Program-made: the position numbers and the translations under genes
Notes under the pieces: model-generated
Seen by the model: the letters and a program-made list of their open reading frames with translations, nothing else
Database searches by the model: none
Told to the model about the DNA's origin: nothing
Origin: Prevotella sp. UBA1705
GTDB lineage: Bacteria > Bacteroidota > Bacteroidia > Bacteroidales > Bacteroidaceae
NCBI GenBank assembly: GCA_002317385.1
Contig: DCJH01000052.1
Span: 16,564 to 42,875, forward strand
Length of the DNA stretch: 26,312 bases
Direction of reading: 5' to 3'
Part shown: one piece after another, positions 24,301-26,312 of the stretch
Numbering within the stretch: position 1 is the first letter of the stretch
Layout of the letters: every line of letters begins with the position of its first letter

Positions 24301-25433
24301 AAGTCGAGGACCGCGCGGTGCTTCGGGTGAGCGACCAAGGCATCGGCATCCCGCAAAACCGCATGAAGCACCTCTTTACCCGATTCTTCGACGGCGACTA
24401 TCGGCGGGCCAACACCGAGGGAACGGGCCTTGGCCTCTCGCTCACACGCGACTTAGCGGTGCTCCATCACGGCAATGTGGAATGCGAGAGTCAGGAGAAT
24501 GTGGGCACCATCTTTACCGTGAGATTCCCGCTCAGCAGGGCATTCTATGCGGAAGAAGAGATTGAAGACCTGACCAAACCTATCGAAACGACCGACAGTC
24601 TTGCTGCCGTGGCTCCCGAATCTGCCCCAGCGACTGCAGCTGAGGAGCAGCAGAAAGAATACGCCATGCTCATTGTGGAGGACAATATCGAGTTGCTCGA
24701 CCTGATGAGCCGCATGCTGGGACAGAAATACAAGGTGTTCACCGCCCGAGACGGACAGCAGGCACTCAACATCATTCAGAAGCAGGAACTCGACATTGTC
24801 ATATCCGACGTAATGATGCCCATCATGGATGGCATTGAGTTGACTGGGCGAATCAAGAACTCGGACGACTTCGCCCAGCTGCCCGTGATACTCCTCACGG
24901 CCAAGACCAGTGACGAAGACCGCAAGAAAGGCTACCAGATTGGAGCCGACGAATATATTGCCAAGCCCTTCAAAATGGAGGATTTGGAGCTTCGTGTGAC
25001 CAATATCATCCGCAACCGCGAGCGCATCCGTGCCCGGTTCAAGTCTGCCGACGACTTCAAGGTCGAGGAGCAGCACCTGTCGTCGCCCGATGAACTGTTC
25101 CTGCAGAAGGCCATCAACTGCGTGAAGGACCATCTGGAGGAATACGATCGTGAGGCTTTTGCGCGCGATATGTGTGTCTCGTCATCCACGCTCTACAACA
25201 AGTTGCGTGCGCTGACGGGCCAGAACATCACCTCGTTTATGATGTCGGTGCGAATCAAGGAGGCCTGTCAGATAGCGCGCCGCGAGCCCAACATCCACGT
25301 CAACGAGCTGGCCATGCGCATCGGTCTCGGCACCCCGAAGTATTTTGCCAAGTGCTTCAAGGAGGAATTAGGCATGTCGCCGAGCGACTATCTGAAGAAG
25401 ATAGCAGATGAGGCAGCCGGTCACACCGATTAG
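21390..25433 (+). CDS. Hybrid two-component system regulator (HTCS)
   Basis: This 1347-aa protein senses a glycan breakdown product in the periplasm and regulates transcription. Order: signal peptide (about 1-19); about fourteen propeller repeats with GxLWIGT-type cores, giving two seven-blade propellers (about 30-720); a Y_Y_Y domain with YAYQLEGYDKDWHYT (about 725-790); one membrane helix (about 799-819); HisKA with His842 in NITHELLTP; HATPase with Asn954, DQGIGIP and GTGLGLSL; receiver domain with Asp1098, phospho-acceptor Asp1140 and Lys1192; and an AraC-type HTH at the C-terminus (about 1240-1340). All phosphorelay residues are present, so it looks functional. It is divergent from the GH16-GH43 pair, its probable target. 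HTCS of this layout normally bind a specific oligosaccharide. Confidence 0.96.
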   Translation: MNRLILYISLWLCSLMSWAGPIPYRMLSTIGTPAADELRCIYFDRQGMLWMGFDTGLRSFDGYQIKTFRTDAYSSNIFPNNTVLCMTEDHDGHLWIGTRDGIVRMDKSTGRFTTYHLPSTWTRTIYTMFTSRDGTLWIGTDGGLSRYVKTKDTFFTYSFDKIKRVDLTGKRLPQNSYSVKSIVEDAHGNLFIGTWTSGLMRFNPKQNVFYQYPQHNEMNSAYSLFIDSKQRLWVGTWGYGIECLAHPLNAKDLGWKSYGKKQGYFDTYYKIVEDKVSGSLWACCREGISILDLNNEQEGFTNHRALDGETPEPLNFSIDLATDGAGNIWIGTLEDGVKHVDTRRSLFQFNEIGLTGSTLPTSCVSSVFSPDGQQFWLGLRPYGLAFYDVKTHQTRINEAIPGLSGIDHQVLSASLSSIVRRYNGEIWVASGSYGVMVIPPSGNAYMEMLGKSRFVYDNFVNTLYAARDGRIWIGQRFCASVANRDGSGRKLSLQEKGEDFSSCDVRGFAEDRAGNIWISTENEGIIRYRDGKSHRYCPSNHNYPVQDAINCYEDSRGMLWAISKSGGLFLFDKSRDSFTPVNRRYHIEGNCVYAINEDRWGRLWLTTEDALVSLAFERGKELPEVVNFSKEDGLSYLVFTPNSTSRHGDEIYFGTRKGFFSFVPQSKLATEDRLASLVVTNLMVDDQPFEELDSTLQRRISKETPRYTRTITIPASVNKIALEFSLLAYTNQNRNKYAYQLEGYDKDWHYTDNGAHRATYGNLPSGTYEFRLKGADSYGHWIELPYTIRVRVLPPWYLSWWAWLFYLALGVGAIYGFIRWYERHLNTQHRLQMNSVFTNITHELLTPLMVMSASIDELRSQAPAFNRNYDVVQNNISRLSRMLRQILEVRKSLAGQLKLKVSEGNLTEFLRRECENIAPMASAKGQKIETDMAEISGYFDKDKIDKIVYNLLSNALKYSKEGSVVKVSLAQVEDRAVLRVSDQGIGIPQNRMKHLFTRFFDGDYRRANTEGTGLGLSLTRDLAVLHHGNVECESQENVGTIFTVRFPLSRAFYAEEEIEDLTKPIETTDSLAAVAPESAPATAAEEQQKEYAMLIVEDNIELLDLMSRMLGQKYKVFTARDGQQALNIIQKQELDIVISDVMMPIMDGIELTGRIKNSDDFAQLPVILLTAKTSDEDRKKGYQIGADEYIAKPFKMEDLELRVTNIIRNRERIRARFKSADDFKVEEQHLSSPDELFLQKAINCVKDHLEEYDREAFARDMCVSSSTLYNKLRALTGQNITSFMMSVRIKEACQIARREPNIHVNELAMRIGLGTPKYFAKCFKEELGMSPSDYLKKIADEAAGHTD

Positions 25434-25562
25434 GGGTGGCAGTATCAAGAGTCTCAGGGAGTGTTTATCGCTTAGAGGTTCCTATGATTCATTGTATTTT
25501 TACCGATGAAATCGTAGGACTTATCCTTATTCATTGATAATCAGACCATATAGATACACTCT

Positions 25563-25649
25563 TGAAATAAGGTGCTAATCGCGCCACGATTAGGTAGAGA
25601 TCGCGTGGCGATTAGTACCTTTTCGTCTGCCGATTAGTACCTTATTTCA
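25563..25649. repeat. Inverted-repeat-ended CGATTAGTACC element, copy B
   Basis: The 87-bp element has ends TGAAATAAGGTGCTAATCG (25563-25581) and CGATTAGTACCTTATTTCA (25631-25649), inverted copies with one mismatch. Inside are two more half-sites, 25587-25595 and 25609-25620. It shares the GATTAGTACCTTTTCG-N5-CGATTAGTACC layout with 7524-7555. Confidence 0.7.
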
Positions 25650-25707
25650 GCCCCATATCCACTCATGCTGATTATCAATAAGTTACGATGGGATTAACTA
25701 TTGCTCT

Positions 25708-25736
25708 GTAGGGACATGCCTCGTGCATGTCCGCAC
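25708..25736 (+). repeat. Solitary 29-bp REP-like palindrome
   Basis: This is the third copy of the unit at 7209-7237 and 7325-7353, nearly palindromic around GGGACATGCC and GCATGTCC. It differs from each of the other two at a few positions only. Confidence 0.65.
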
Positions 25737-26034
25737 CGACAGATGCCCTATTGTCCTAACCTTCGATACATCACTATAGCAGCATATAACAATCGTCCTC
25801 ATCTTATCTCTAAGGGTCTGTACTCACCTTAGGAATGGAATATTCTACTAAAATCTGGAGGGAGTAGGAACGGATTTTATTCTATTAATTTATTGGTAAA
25901 ACTAAGAGACGGCCCTAACTGATGATACCATTCTTATCCTGAATACAAATAAAACTATGGTGAGATTTTATCTGATTTTCACCATTTGGGCATGAGACCG
26001 TTCATGATGCACATTAAATATTTATCCCCATTTG

Positions 26035-26066
26035 TTTGGAGATGGTTCGTTTTTTTTGTAATTTTG
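26035..26066 (+). promoter_or_regulatory. Strong Bacteroidota-type promoter upstream of the tRNA
   Basis: TTTG (26035-26038), a 20-nt spacer and TAATTTTG (26059-26066) are perfect matches to both boxes. Transcription would start near 26072, about 218 nt before the tRNA. The start coincides with a hairpin at 26072-26095 (GCAAAATGC pairing with GCGTTTTGC, one G-U pair, 6-nt loop). It may drive the tRNA with a long leader or a separate small RNA. Confidence 0.65.
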
Positions 26067-26289
26067 TACCCGCAAAATGCGAGTGAGCGTTTTGCATTGG
26101 TATGGATGAGTGCTCTCAGAAATACTTCCCCATGGCCATATGGTGGCTATAAACAACATGTAGGATATTCGTAAGAAGCCGATATACAGAGGGTTTGAGG
26201 TTAGTTTTACCTTCCTCTCTCTCCGCAACCTGATAAAAACGAAGCGTTCTGATTCTAAGATTTGGACGTTTATATTAGGGACAATTTGG

Positions 26290-26312
26290 GGTTCCGTAGC
26301 TCAGTTGGATTA
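26290..26312 (+). tRNA. 5' part of a tRNA gene (cut by window end), possibly tRNA-Arg
   Basis: GGTTCCG (acceptor 5' strand, 26290-26296), TA at positions 8-9, GCTC (D-stem) and AGTTGGATTA (D-loop) form the start of a tRNA. Only 23 nt are present, so the anticodon is not visible. The acceptor sequence recalls Bacteroidota tRNA-Arg, but identity is a guess. Confidence 0.75.

Larger units (their letters stand above)
25434..26289. other. 856-bp gene-poor tail with repeats
   Basis: No convincing protein gene lies between the HTCS and the tRNA. The stretch holds a CGATTAGTACC-family element (25563-25649), a solitary 29-bp REP-like unit (25708-25736) and, near the right end, a strong promoter-like site with a hairpin just after it. 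The segment from about 25740 to 25980 is A/T-rich with nothing I recognise. Confidence 0.6.

Noticed and set aside
25986..26174. 62-aa open frame in the right-hand tail
   Set aside because: It starts upstream of and spans the strong promoter, so it would not be encoded by that transcript; no family resemblance.
26022..26228. 68-aa minus-strand open frame near the tRNA
   Set aside because: Basic, low-information sequence without start context or family; antisense to the promoter and leader region.
25563..26312. Integrated element with tRNA attachment site
   Set aside because: No integrase, no recombination genes and only the tRNA 5' end is visible, whereas attachment usually involves the 3' end.

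Overview
The window looks like a chromosomal segment of a Bacteroidota bacterium, most likely Prevotellaceae (Prevotella or a close relative). Reasons: several promoters fit the Bacteroidota pattern TTTG-N19/20-TAnnTTTG; Shine-Dalgarno sequences are absent; a one-polypeptide hybrid two-component regulator (HTCS) sits beside glycoside hydrolases; and several families are typical of the phylum (SPOR lipoprotein, GIN-domain lipoprotein, EpsC-type serine acetyltransferase, DPP-IV-type S9 peptidase). No phage, transposase, CRISPR array or rRNA gene was seen. A tRNA is cut by the right edge.

Layout. (1) 127-1028, minus: envelope-stress-like trio, YtxH protein, holin-family membrane protein and a small unknown protein. 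(2) 1263-4726, plus: tight operon of SPOR lipoprotein, ruvX (TTG start), def and a long TPR protein, followed by a repeat-filled gap and thrS (5044-6996) with a clear terminator. (3) 15148-7596, minus: six genes in one direction, cysE-type serine acetyltransferase, THUMP RNA methyltransferase with an Arg/Gly/Asp-rich tail, S9 dipeptidyl peptidase, purD, a Bacteroidota membrane protein and a YqaA/DedA-like protein; several overlap or nearly touch. (4) 15304-15993, plus: GIN-domain lipoprotein with exact 60-nt internal periodicity and a strong terminator. (5) 21059-16398, minus, and 21390-25433, plus: a carbohydrate-use cluster of two large secreted enzymes, divergent from a 1347-aa HTCS. (6) 25434-26312: a gene-poor tail with repeats, a strong promoter-like site and the first 23 nt of a tRNA.

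The most interesting part is region 5. One enzyme joins a BNR_4-type beta-propeller to a GH16 endo-glycanase. The other joins a GH43 domain with a canonical triad to a GH43 domain that aligns residue by residue with exo-beta-1,3-galactanases (subfamily 24), including the Gln thought to act as base. With the divergent HTCS they suggest a compact system for a beta-1,3-galactan backbone, such as plant arabinogalactan protein. No SusC/SusD pair lies in the window. The substrate is an inference.

The intergenic gaps carry several repeat families: a 29-bp REP-like palindrome (three copies), a CGATTAGTACC half-site family (three loci), inverted 8-bp-periodic GAAGTTAA arrays, and an isolated perfect 16-bp inverted repeat.
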